A DNA stretch of 64,000 bases. Source: Bacteroidales bacterium UBA6397. GTDB taxonomy: Bacteria > Bacteroidota > Bacteroidia > Bacteroidales > UBA932. The notes under the pieces are model-generated. The model worked only from the letters and a program-made list of their open reading frames with translations, made no database searches and was not told the DNA's origin. Numbering within the stretch: position 1 is the first letter of the stretch; every line of letters begins with the position of its first letter. Of the stretch, positions 1-7,896 are shown one piece after another. A program made the translations under genes and the position numbers. The DNA lies in the NCBI GenBank assembly GCA_002439875.1, contig DJQB01000036.1, positions 126,594 to 190,593 on the forward strand, read 5' to 3'.

Positions 1-56
1 TTTACGGGATTTTTCCGAGAAAAACGGGACAAAAACGGGACAAGATTTTTCCTTGT

Positions 57-1241
57 ATGATGCGCTCAGCGCATTGTGCAAAGAAAAAAAAAATTGTGTT
101 AACGCCACCGATTCCATACATAGATTTCATTCCTCCGAAGCTCGTGACCGGAGACGTTTGGTACATTTCCTATTCTTGCATATACCCTCCGACCGGCAAG
201 ATGAGACGGATCCGCATAAAGCTGAACCGCATCCCGTCATTGCCTGAAAGAAGGCGCGTCGGTCGGAAGATAATGGCAGATCTCGGCATTAAGTTGCAGA
301 TGGGGTGGAATCCGTTCACTGAGAAGATAGCCCCGAAAGCCTATGCTCTAATGTTCGAGACACTTGACAAATTCCTTGCGGTCAAGACTAAAGACAACCG
401 TCCTGACACAGTAAGAGGTTACACCTCCTATGTCAAATTGTTCAAGAAATGGCTTCTGGAACACGGCTTCGATGAGACCTCCTACGTCTGCTCTTTCACA
501 GAAAGTGATGCCATTGACTTCATGGACGACCGTGATCTGGCCGTCTCCGCCAGAACATTCAACAACAGCATCCTCTTTTTCCGAGTCCTCTTCAATTGGA
601 TGATCGAGCGAAAATATATCAAAGACAACCCGTTTATGGCAGTCAAGCGCAAGCCTAAACGCCTGACCCAGAAAATCCGTCGCCTGTTCACCCCGGAAGA
701 GTTCAACGAACTCATCACCTGGTTGGAGGCAAACAACGTCCCTTACCTAGTTATGGCCCTGATGTGCTACTGCTGCTTTATCCGCCCGAAAGAGCTCTCG
801 ATGCTTCGCTGCCGGGACATTGACCTCGACAACCAGCTCATCCGCATCAGCGCCAGCATCGCCAAGAATGAGAAGGATTCCACCCGAACCATTCCGGACT
901 CGATGATGAAATATGTCCGTAAACTCGACCTCTCCCATCCTGGCCACTACCTTTTCGGAGACCACCCGATGTACGACTTTTCTCCCGGCACAAAGAAAGC
1001 CAGTTCCCGCAGGTTCGCCTCTTACTGGAGTTACGTAGTACGTCCCGCTCTCGGTTTTCCGAAGGAACTCCAGTTCTATTCCCTCAAGGACACTGGCATC
1101 ACGAATATGGTCAATTCTGGTGTTCCCCTCACATCCGTCCAGCAACAGGCCGACCACTCCAGCCTTGCCATCACCTCCATCTACATCGGCAAGACCGACC
1201 GAGCCTCCGAAGCTCTCAAGGCCGTTGACATCATAGATTAA
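57..1241 (+). CDS. Phage tyrosine recombinase (integrase), 5' part frameshifted and beyond window
   Basis: Site-specific recombinase expected to integrate and excise the surrounding prophage. The N-terminal half has a SAM-like core-binding region (FLAVKTKDNRPDTVRGYTSY). The C-terminal catalytic half shows the first Arg box (CFIRPKELSML) and a final box with QADHSSLAITSIYI, where Tyr is the likely nucleophile; the usual HxLR box reads YSLKDTG. The true start lies before the window: a second copy at 47229 shows the native N terminus MSKKPKLITK. Here ten A's at 84-93 (nine in the other copy) shift the frame, so the upstream frame stops at 98-100. Only an internal ATG at 57 opens this frame. It is either inactivated, rescued by slippage on the A tract, or uses the internal start. 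It is convergent with hicB. Confidence 0.85.
   Translation: MMRSAHCAKKKKIVLTPPIPYIDFIPPKLVTGDVWYISYSCIYPPTGKMRRIRIKLNRIPSLPERRRVGRKIMADLGIKLQMGWNPFTEKIAPKAYALMFETLDKFLAVKTKDNRPDTVRGYTSYVKLFKKWLLEHGFDETSYVCSFTESDAIDFMDDRDLAVSARTFNNSILFFRVLFNWMIERKYIKDNPFMAVKRKPKRLTQKIRRLFTPEEFNELITWLEANNVPYLVMALMCYCCFIRPKELSMLRCRDIDLDNQLIRISASIAKNEKDSTRTIPDSMMKYVRKLDLSHPGHYLFGDHPMYDFSPGTKKASSRRFASYWSYVVRPALGFPKELQFYSLKDTGITNMVNSGVPLTSVQQQADHSSLAITSIYIGKTDRASEALKAVDIID
84..93 (+). repeat. A10 homopolymer that breaks the integrase frame
   Basis: Ten consecutive A's follow the codons for LCKE. The homologous copy at 47419-47427 has nine and reads on in frame into IVLTPPIPYIDF. With ten, the frame ends three codons later. 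Such a tract could be phase variable, a site of transcriptional slippage, a fixed lesion or an assembly error. Confidence 0.8.
132..143 (+). repeat. 12-bp direct repeat, left copy
   Basis: CCTCCGAAGCTC occurs here and at 1204-1215 near the integrase 3' end. In the remnant at 47466-47477 a single copy joins the two flanks, so the 1072 bp between them was lost by recombination across this repeat. Confidence 0.85.
1204..1215 (+). repeat. 12-bp direct repeat, right copy
   Basis: Second copy of CCTCCGAAGCTC, inside the last codons of the integrase. It is the partner of 132-143 and marks the deletion junction seen at 47466-47477. Confidence 0.85.
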
Positions 1242-1245
1242 AAAA

Positions 1246-1265
1246 GCCCCGGATTGCTCCGGGGC
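1246..1265 (-). terminator. Rho-independent terminator after hicB
   Basis: A 7-bp GCCCCGG/CCGGGGC stem is followed on the minus strand by six T's. It lies between the convergent integrase and hicB and best serves the leftward hicAB transcript. A copy survives at 47508-47527. Confidence 0.75.
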
Positions 1266-1295
1266 CGTGCGGCTATGCGCTTTTGCTGTCAAACA

Positions 1296-1700
1296 TTAAG
1301 AGATAGCCGATAATTCTTTTGCGATGGTGTGGATGCCGTCCACGATTTTCGCCCTCATAGCTGGACGTGGCTTACGATAGCCGTTGGCATAGTGGGTCAG
1401 TTGTTGCTGGTTGATTCCAGTCACTTTGGCAATGGCCGATTTCGGCACCAATTTTTCTGTATAGTGAAGAAGAGCAGCGGTGGTCATATTCCATTCAAAC
1501 TCCCATTCACCGTCAAATTCAGTAGGGACATCGTCTCCATCTTTTCGCATCCACTCGATGTGCCCCCTTAACCCTTCCTCCATCTCCTTTTTGAGTCCTT
1601 CAAAGGTGTCAGCCGTGCAAACACAAGCGATATCCTCATTCATAGGAGCAGCGCAGTAGTTGTGTTCACACCAATCTACTCTGATTCTTATTTTGCCCAT
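1296..1700 (-). CDS. hicB: HicB-type antitoxin with C-terminal HTH
   Basis: Antitoxin of a HicAB pair, expected to bind HicA and repress the locus. The N-terminal part is a HicB-like fold: a short strand (IRIRVDWCEHNYCAA) and a TADTFEGLKKEMEEGLRGH helix. The last 60 residues are an HTH (KSAIAKVTGINQQQLTHYANG), a common HicB C-terminal variant. 134 aa. It follows the toxin gene by 54 bp on the same strand and has its own terminator. The 3' 227 bp are duplicated with a few substitutions at 47558-47784. Confidence 0.8.
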   Translation of the reverse strand: MGKIRIRVDWCEHNYCAAPMNEDIACVCTADTFEGLKKEMEEGLRGHIEWMRKDGDDVPTEFDGEWEFEWNMTTAALLHYTEKLVPKSAIAKVTGINQQQLTHYANGYRKPRPAMRAKIVDGIHTIAKELSAIS

Positions 1701-1754
1701 AATTGTTAATTTGTGTTGATATTTTTGTCGTAATCTTTAGGAAAGGTGGGGTGG

Positions 1755-1949
1755 CTATTTCCACCCTGCCTGTTTCCAGATGCTGTTAAGGATCTCTTGA
1801 CCTAAATTGTCACTCTCTTTGCCATTCACTGTAACTTTCCCTTTTTTAGTGGGATGTTTGAAATGTCGGTGGCTTCCGTTCTGGTAAACCTTTGTCCATC
1901 CGTCTTCTCTAAGGAGCTTCAGAACTTCGATGACTTTGTATCTTTTCAT
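1755..1949 (-). CDS. hicA: HicA-type mRNA interferase toxin
   Basis: Small toxin of the HicAB pair, by family an RNase that binds RNA through a dsRBD-like fold. From the ATG at 1949 it encodes 64 aa beginning MKRYKVIEVLKLLREDGW and containing GSHRHFKHPTKKGKVTV. The H in this GSHRHF segment matches the family catalytic histidine. The upstream extension to 1994 lacks HicA similarity, so I prefer 1949. It is upstream of hicB, the usual order. Such a pair would stabilise the prophage. Confidence 0.82.
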   Translation of the reverse strand: MKRYKVIEVLKLLREDGWTKVYQNGSHRHFKHPTKKGKVTVNGKESDNLGQEILNSIWKQAGWK

Positions 1950-2037
1950 ATCTCTTTTTGTTTGACGATACAAAGATATAACATATTTTAACATTAAGCA
2001 AATTTTTGCTGAAAAATGTTATAATAAATTTTACCTT

Positions 2038-2571
2038 TTACCACTCGACAATGCTGTAGGAGAGTCCGGCGCCGAAGTAGGGGAGCGGGGTGATGCGGTT
2101 GTCGTGGATGGTTAGGCCGTAGCCGACCTGGAGCGCGATGGACCAGTGATGATGTTTTTGTCGCGTTTCTTTTAGAGGGGGGATTGCGGGGGGATTGCTC
2201 ACTATAAGATTTTTTCGGAATATCTCAATCGTGTCCAATGATGGGAGGACTCCCGACACAACGGCTCTGTAATCGGGCGAACGGTAAACTTTGGTCTCGA
2301 CCGGCAAATGAACAAATACCGTATCGCGGATAGTGATGATATCAGGGTAGGCAATACGGAGCGTGTCGGTGATTGTAGTGAGGATAGGGACGGGACACTC
2401 AACAGTGACGGTGTCCCTTACAATCAGGGTGTCAGCCTTGGTTGTGATGGTCGCTGAGCCTATCGAAGCGACCGCTGCACGGTAGCCCAGTCTCCAGCTC
2501 AGAGCGGAAACCGTGGCCACCAATGCAACGATAAGTAAGAGTAAAATATTAATTGAACCTTTCATATTCAT
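2038..2571 (-). CDS. Phage membrane-anchored protein, spanin-like (DUF6808-type)
   Basis: 177 aa. An N-terminal membrane segment or signal (INILLLLIVALVATVSALSW) precedes a periplasmic stretch rich in DTxxVRDTVTV and similar Asp-Thr repeats. The C-terminal part (WSIALQVGYGLTIHDNRITP) resembles an outer-membrane beta hairpin. It is the last gene of the lysis set after holin and endolysin, the usual place for a spanin in Bacteroidales phages. The role is inferred from position and topology. A REP-like repeat lies inside the gene at 2449-2473. Confidence 0.5.
   Translation of the reverse strand: MNMKGSINILLLLIVALVATVSALSWRLGYRAAVASIGSATITTKADTLIVRDTVTVECPVPILTTITDTLRIAYPDIITIRDTVFVHLPVETKVYRSPDYRAVVSGVLPSLDTIEIFRKNLIVSNPPAIPPLKETRQKHHHWSIALQVGYGLTIHDNRITPLPYFGAGLSYSIVEW
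2449..2473. repeat. REP-like palindromic repeat (copy 1)
   Basis: A 25-nt imperfect palindrome with arms GGTCGCT and AGCGACC and a GAGCC/TATCGA core, inside the spanin-like gene. Related copies are at 17701, 26565, 26599, 49472 and 49936, so the element is shared by prophage and host genes. Confidence 0.6.
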
Positions 2572-2577
2572 TGAATA

Positions 2578-3012
2578 TTAAAACCTTTCCCCTTGGTATC
2601 TCTTGTTGTAGAGCAGTTGCCTCCTCTGCGGCCCGCCCTTGCGGTGGCTGAGATGGACGAAGGTGGGATAGAGGATCATCTGGTCAACCTCTTTCCAGAT
2701 CTCCGGTGTGTTCCTTACCACCTTGGCAAGCAGGAACGGATCAGCAGCCGCGATGTCAGCCGCCTCACCCTTGACGTGCTGCGATGTGGGGACTCCGCCC
2801 ACTTCCTTGTTGAGCTCCGGGCAACGGTACCCGCTGTTGATCCTCAGCGGATGCCCCACCTTGTCACGGAGCGGCTGGAGTACCTTTTCGGTAAGCTCCT
2901 TCACCGCGTCACGAACCGCGAACGAAGTTATCACGTTGCAGATGCCCTTGCGCCTTGCCGTGGGTGATTCCTCGAATTCGCGGTAACTGAAATCCTTACT
3001 GATTGTCCCCAT
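2578..3012 (-). CDS. Endolysin, peptidase M15A family
   Basis: Peptidoglycan-cleaving endolysin. From the ATG at 3012 (MGTISKDFSYREFEESP) it encodes 144 aa. Zinc-peptidase residues are visible: SGYRCPELNKEVGG, then SQH79, D86 in GEAADIAAAD, and FVH120. The extended frame to 3102 has no M15 similarity. The start overlaps the end of the holin gene by 17 bp, a typical lysis-cassette arrangement. No signal peptide is seen, so access to the wall should depend on the holin. Confidence 0.85.
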   Translation of the reverse strand: MGTISKDFSYREFEESPTARRKGICNVITSFAVRDAVKELTEKVLQPLRDKVGHPLRINSGYRCPELNKEVGGVPTSQHVKGEAADIAAADPFLLAKVVRNTPEIWKEVDQMILYPTFVHLSHRKGGPQRRQLLYNKRYQGERF

Positions 3013-3529
3013 CTTCCGCCTCCCTGATTGGTTCCTCGTCCCTCTCGATGCAGACCGCGCCCTCGATGTTCGCCCCTGTCTTGGCCTCGACAACCGCCTC
3101 AATGACCTTCGCCGCGTCCACCTTGACCTTGGGCCTGTGGCCGTGCTTCCAGAAGTACCAGTTCTGCGCGATGCTTATCAGCTCCACGCCGATGACCACG
3201 AGCATCAGCCCCGTCTCGATCACGGTGCAGCCCGTGGCCACCGCGAGGGACGAGGCCAGCACGACCCAGCAGAAGTACTCCACGGCCTTGCCTATGGTGC
3301 GCCTTATGGCCCTGCTTATCCTGATCCGATCGCCCTTTCTCTTGGCGGCCCTGATGCCGAACACGAGGTCGATCAGGATGACCACCGCGGCGATGACAAG
3401 GTAAGGCAGCATACGCTCGAATGACTGCTGGAAAAACAATAACAACGTGGCCGAGATTCCCGTGCCGACCACGACACTGCCCGTGGACGCCTCGTCCGCG
3501 AGGATGTGGATGTTGTGACCGTTTATCAT
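2996..3529 (-). CDS. Phage holin family protein
   Basis: 177 aa with at least three hydrophobic segments: GISATLLLFF, MLPYLVIAAVVILIDLVFGI and VEYFCWVVLASSLAVATG followed by LMLVVIGVELI. A charged cytoplasmic tail (KVKVDAAKVIEAVVEAKTG) ends the protein. This organisation is that of the Bacteroidetes phage holin family. An unusually good ribosome-binding site (AAAGGAGGG) precedes the ATG at 3529. It is placed directly upstream of the endolysin. Confidence 0.8.
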   Translation of the reverse strand: MINGHNIHILADEASTGSVVVGTGISATLLLFFQQSFERMLPYLVIAAVVILIDLVFGIRAAKRKGDRIRISRAIRRTIGKAVEYFCWVVLASSLAVATGCTVIETGLMLVVIGVELISIAQNWYFWKHGHRPKVKVDAAKVIEAVVEAKTGANIEGAVCIERDEEPIREAEDGDNQ

Positions 3530-3563
3530 GTTCCGCCCTCCTTTTCTTTTGTTGACATATTCA

Positions 3564-5615
3564 TCATGTGTTGAAATCCTCCAGTCTTGTGATTAAGAAC
3601 ATCACCTTCGCCTCGTTGACCCAGTTCCCTTTCAGGCTCATGGTATCGACGATGAACGATCCCGATGAAATAGAAGAGACAGATGCCCCTATCGGGTTGC
3701 CGCTGTCCGTCCGCCCAAGCGTCGTGAGCTGCACAAGATATGAGCTGCCCCACGAGGACGGGACTGTGACCTTGAAGTTGCCTTTTGATTGTAGAGACAC
3801 GCCCATCCCCTTGTTGATGCCTTCGACAGTCCTGTAACTCCCCATTGACGGTGAGGTGGAATCGAGGTTCATCTTGCCCATAGCCAGCACACCGAGAGGC
3901 AGCCCGTAGGCAGGAATAAGGCTCTTCCAGCCCTCCGATTCGCTTCTTCGGAACATGATGCCGCCGCCGGAGAAGTCGAAGCCGTAGCCTCCGTTCTCCA
4001 TCTTCATCCGTATGCCGCCGGAGGCTTGATTATACAACGAAATGTAATTGTTACCTCTCGCACCAAGGCACAAACCATTGGCAAAGTAACGGGATACGTA
4101 GAAATCCGAGTTGTAGGTCACGCCTGACAGCTCCGTGGGGTATCCCCAGGTCATGTCTGCGGTACTGCCCGGATTCTGTATTGACAAGTAGCATTCTATC
4201 GTTATCCTATGCCAACCGGCGCAAGTCTGGATCTTACTCCCGGCCCAGTCTACCGTTGACGTGCGTTCATCTGTTCCGTCTTGTTCATAAGAAGCCATGA
4301 GGGCGGCGAAGGCTAACGTCGCGTAGTCTATTTGTGTGGTACAGGCCTCATCCGAGTATGTTGCCACAGTCAGATTGACCCCGACCGTCGCGCCGGACAG
4401 GGCGACAGGCCCCGTCTTATCCCCGGAAGGTTGCACTCCGGACCTTGCGGCGAGCGTAACCTTGCCCGCTCCCAGGGTGATTTCGGTCGGGGTTGACGTG
4501 TAGAACGGCGCGCACAGATTCGCCTTCCCGGAATAGGACTTCATGGGATCTCCGAGTGTCGCGCCCGAAAGTGTCGGAGACGAACCTTTGCCCATTGACA
4601 CGCCTGCCGCCTGCCCCCATGAAGATACGGTTCTCACTGACAGTTCCACTCCTCCGGAAGATGTTCCGAACAGAGCCGATATGTCCGTGTATCTGTTTCC
4701 TTCGAACGTGGACGCCAAAGAGCCGTCGGCATCATAGATATTGACAGACTTCCTGTCCGGAGTTATCTCCACCCTTTGCCCGTTCTGGATTCCCGCGACG
4801 AGCTTGTTGACCACGAGGCTGTCAATGAACGCCGAGTTGGCGGCCAGATTCTCGACATCAATGAAATTCGCTTTGATTCTATCAGCAATCACAAGAGCCG
4901 ACAGTATCGGCATTCGTGCGTTTGTCTGCGCCCAGTATTCCCCGACCGCAAGCGGGATGGGGGTTGGAGAGACTGACAGAATCTCCACAACCACGTTGTC
5001 GTTGTTGGCATCACCTGATGAATCCTTGGCATAACCTGCATAGAAATAATGCTCACCACGCGTTGGAACGGTTATCTCCACCGTCTGCGTGTTTGTCCCG
5101 GACACCTTGGCAAGATAGTCGCTGGTGCTGTAGGCCTTGTCCAGGCCGCAGACGTAGCCCCAGTCGTAGTTCGCCTCGCTGGACGCTGTAATCTTCACAG
5201 TGATTACCGTGTTGGCCGCGTAGGTAAGGAATTTTATCTTCGCCCACGTGGATTGGACTCCTTTGTTAGACGTGAACGTGTTCCCGCTCTGTGTCCAATC
5301 ACCTTCTGATGAAAACTCCACTGTGCTCCCTGATATGTGCGTCTTGCGGCAAATATACCCCTTAGGCGGTGTGGAATCCGTGCTTGGGTCATATATAGAT
5401 ATAGCATCCTTGAAGACCACATCGATGATACCCTGCCCGTTGGAGTCCCTGTAATAAGGGTTGTTGTCGTTCCGGTACTCCACGCCCTCGACCCATTTCG
5501 AGTAGCGGTGAGACAGGCCGTCCTTCCCGTCCTTGCCGTCATTCCCATCTGTACCGTTCGTTCCGTCCTTGCCGGGGCGCGCCCTCGTGACCATCTGACT
5601 TCCCTGAGCTATCAT
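3564..5615 (-). CDS. Tail fibre with collagen-like start
   Basis: 683 aa structural protein, probably a receptor-binding or side fibre. Residues about 13-35 are Gly-X-Y triplets (GKDGTNGTDGNDGKDGKDG), a trimerising collagen-like stalk. A beta-rich middle follows, including IKANFIDVENLAANSAFIDSLVVNKL, a pattern common in phage tail tip attachments. The C-terminal half is Gly/Ser rich with GMGVSLQSKGNFKV. It lies just after the DGR and before the holin. Host range function is inferred. Confidence 0.7.
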   Translation of the reverse strand: MIAQGSQMVTRARPGKDGTNGTDGNDGKDGKDGLSHRYSKWVEGVEYRNDNNPYYRDSNGQGIIDVVFKDAISIYDPSTDSTPPKGYICRKTHISGSTVEFSSEGDWTQSGNTFTSNKGVQSTWAKIKFLTYAANTVITVKITASSEANYDWGYVCGLDKAYSTSDYLAKVSGTNTQTVEITVPTRGEHYFYAGYAKDSSGDANNDNVVVEILSVSPTPIPLAVGEYWAQTNARMPILSALVIADRIKANFIDVENLAANSAFIDSLVVNKLVAGIQNGQRVEITPDRKSVNIYDADGSLASTFEGNRYTDISALFGTSSGGVELSVRTVSSWGQAAGVSMGKGSSPTLSGATLGDPMKSYSGKANLCAPFYTSTPTEITLGAGKVTLAARSGVQPSGDKTGPVALSGATVGVNLTVATYSDEACTTQIDYATLAFAALMASYEQDGTDERTSTVDWAGSKIQTCAGWHRITIECYLSIQNPGSTADMTWGYPTELSGVTYNSDFYVSRYFANGLCLGARGNNYISLYNQASGGIRMKMENGGYGFDFSGGGIMFRRSESEGWKSLIPAYGLPLGVLAMGKMNLDSTSPSMGSYRTVEGINKGMGVSLQSKGNFKVTVPSSWGSSYLVQLTTLGRTDSGNPIGASVSSISSGSFIVDTMSLKGNWVNEAKVMFLITRLEDFNT

Positions 5616-5618
5616 ACG

Positions 5619-6002
5619 CTATGCGCTTATCTGTTCAACTGCGGCGGTCGCCACCTCTTTCGCCTTCGCGCGCCAAGCCTGGAACGCCTCGTATTCGGCC
5701 TTGTACTCTGAACGCTTGTCCTCCGTCAGTGACGAGGAGGCATCCATCGCCTCCTGATAGTTCGCCATTATGGCCTCCACGCTGTCAGCCGCGTAACGGT
5801 CCCGGACTATCGCGTTCACGATGTCACCGTAATCGGAACTCTCCACGTCCACGTTCTCGGCTGTCAGAACGGTGACGTCCTCCCCGTCCATGTCCTTCCT
5901 CGTCTCCGTTGAATAATCGAAGAAAACCCTTGTGGTCAACCCCTCGCGTACCGCCTTCACTCCGGAAGGCACCGTTCCGCTGTAATCAAAATAACACTTC
6001 AT
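5619..6002 (-). CDS. Uncharacterised phage tail-region protein
   Basis: 127 aa, no family recognised. Starts MKCYFDYSGTVPSGVKAVREG and has a helical, Ala/Glu-rich C terminus (YKAEYEAFQAWRAKAKEVATAAVEQ). It sits 4 bp after the reverse transcriptase frame and 3 bp before the collagen-like fibre. It could be a fibre chaperone or fibre-associated protein. It does not look like the DGR accessory protein Avd. It ends in TAG, a genuine stop here. Confidence 0.55.
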   Translation of the reverse strand: MKCYFDYSGTVPSGVKAVREGLTTRVFFDYSTETRKDMDGEDVTVLTAENVDVESSDYGDIVNAIVRDRYAADSVEAIMANYQEAMDASSSLTEDKRSEYKAEYEAFQAWRAKAKEVATAAVEQISA

Positions 6003-6006
6003 AATA

Positions 6007-7478
6007 CTATAAGTCTTGAAATTTATATGTCGATTTGCCTCCTCCGAGGTCCTGTTTCCTTATCATCACGTTCTCGACGGGGAATATTTTCGTTCCCGCC
6101 CGCTCCATTGTCTTGCACTGGTCAAGCACGTCCTTAAGCGACTGTGACCCGGTGATGAACTTAACTCTGTCCCCGTCCTTTATCTGGACCATCACAACGT
6201 ATTTGTCCATGTTCTGCTTCGACCGGTCATGGATGTCCCTTGTTCTGATGTTCGACTCGAAGTCAAGAACCGTCAGCGGCATATTGATTATGTCGGTCAG
6301 AGGTACCTGCTTGACGTCGAATATCCGTTTCCCGTCCCGGTCCCTCTGGCTTATCATCGTTATGCCTTTGTCAGCGAATCCCATTTTCTTCCCTGTTATT
6401 TTTCTCCAAAGGTTCTTGCAGTCCCCGTGCTCGCACCAACCCTTGTAGCTGTCCAGTATCTGTCTTTTTCTCTTTCGGCTTTTGACGCGCCCCATCCCCG
6501 CTGCGAAGCGTTTCTTTATGCCCTTGCGAAGCCTCACATCCTCCTTCGAGAACACATATCCGAGGAAATCGATGCCCCGGCCCGCGTTGACGCTTCCGCC
6601 TGTGCCGTTTCTTCTCATAGTGGAGAATCGGTGCGTAGTAACTGTTTGCCTTTACCGTCATCCCGCGCTCCTCCGCCAAGCGGTCGTAGGCGTTCAGGAG
6701 GAACCTCGCCTCTCCCTTTGTCCTTGCCAGCATGACCATGTCGTCGCAATTCCGCTCCAGCTTCACCCCGTACCTTTCTGTGAGGATGTGGTCTACCTCC
6801 ATGTGGGCGAGGTTGCCAATCATCCCGCTTATGTACGCGCCAATTCGCACGCCCCGCCTTCTTCTCTCTTTCATCTTCAATCTCCTTTTCAATGTCCTCC
6901 CCGCAATAGTAGTCGAGTACGCAGATCTCCATCAGCCGGATGAAACGCTCGTCCTTGAAATGATGCCTGAGAACCCTCAGCATATACCCGTGATCCAAAC
7001 CTTGGTAATACTTCTTGCAGTCTGACTTCGCAGTCCACGTGTGGTCCGGATAACGCCTGAGCAGACGCTTCATGCGCCTAACCCCGTAGAGGTTGCCCCG
7101 CCCCTTGATGCAGCTTGACGTGTCCGCTATCATCTTGCCGTTGATGGCCGGCTCTATCACCTGCATGATGGCGTGGCTCATTATCTTCCACGGCATGTAG
7201 TCCTCATCGTCGAGACGCCTCATCTTCCCACTGTCTGCCTTGCGGTTGACCACGCGGCTGCGATGCTCCGGGAAATCAAGGTTGAGAATCATTGCCCTCA
7301 ATCTCTCCACGGTCGCGTCAATGTCCGCGTTCACAGCCCGGATGTCGCTCCGTCTTTTTGCCTTGCCGCCCCTCTGTGAGTTCTTTATGGCAAGACGTAG
7401 ATTGCCATCATCCGCTATCCGCTCCAAAATAAAACCTTTCTTTTTCGTCATACTTTCATCAATTATCAAAACCTGCAT
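6007..7478 (-). pseudogene. DGR-type reverse transcriptase, interrupted by two frameshifts
   Basis: RT of a diversity-generating retroelement, which copies the template repeat with adenine errors into the variable repeat. Three frames each hold part of one protein. The first (7478 to about 6855) has the N terminus and motif A (SDCKKYYQGLDHGYMLRVLRHHF begins with the catalytic Asp region). The second (about 6860 to 6620) has RIGAYISGMIGNLAHMEVDH and NCDDMVML, equivalent to YxDD. The third (6618 to 6007) has RGIDFLGYVFSKEDVRLRK plus a C-terminal extension (YVVMVQIKDGDRVKFITGS). Both junctions are +1 shifts, near a GGGG run at about 6855 and between 6640 and 6575. The gene is probably dead unless the shifts are assembly errors. 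Confidence 0.8.
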
Positions 7479-7896
7479 AGTTTGACTGCCCGGAACGTTC
7501 GAGACCTTGCGGCCCTACATTAGCCCCGCTCGCGACCGACACAAAGGGCCGCTCTCCCGCATTCGAGATGTTCTGACTCTCCGGTGCGACCTGCCACCGG
7601 GGTCAAGGCTGAGGGGATTCGCTGCCCCGTAGCTATCGGGGATGACGATGACAGGATTGTATGTATGACGGGCGCCGTAATTCGAGTTCGTGATCGACCA
7701 AGCGTTGTTCGAGTTGACGTAGAACGGACCCGAGTTCGCCCCGTTATTAGCGGAACCACCGACGAGACAAACTCCAACGACGACACTTATCCCCTCCCGC
7801 CTACCACAGGCGCGGGAGCGGCTCTGGCCGCTCAAAGCGACCAGCCCGCTCCACCGTGGATTACGTTTACGAGTATATGCTCTATTCAGCATCATC
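7479..7896 (-). ncRNA. DGR template-repeat RNA region
   Basis: 418 bp between the target gene and the RT with no convincing protein. It holds the template repeat at 7657-7772 and GC-rich segments able to form hairpins (7790-7830, 7540-7620). In known DGRs this region is transcribed and reverse transcribed. The boundaries of the RNA are not visible. Confidence 0.6.
7657..7772 (-). repeat. DGR template repeat (TR)
   Basis: 116 bp that aligns without gaps to 7934-8049 with 16 differences. Every difference falls at a T on the + strand, that is an A on the coding strand. The translated TR is rich in Asn codons (SANNGANSG, VNSNNAWS), the AAY codons typical of DGR templates. Confidence 0.92.

Noticed and set aside
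2578..3102. Longer endolysin start at 3102
   Set aside because: Residues before MGTISK are Arg/Ser-rich shadow of the holin gene; M15 similarity begins at 3012.
3526..3753. A coding frame overlapping the end of the tail fibre gene
   Set aside because: It runs through the fibre C terminus in another frame and shows no domain; only its end precedes the holin RBS.
6007..7478. Group II intron or retron reverse transcriptase
   Set aside because: The TR/VR pair with adenine-only differences and the RGIDFLGYVF end mark a DGR; no intron domains or msr/msd-like structure next to it.
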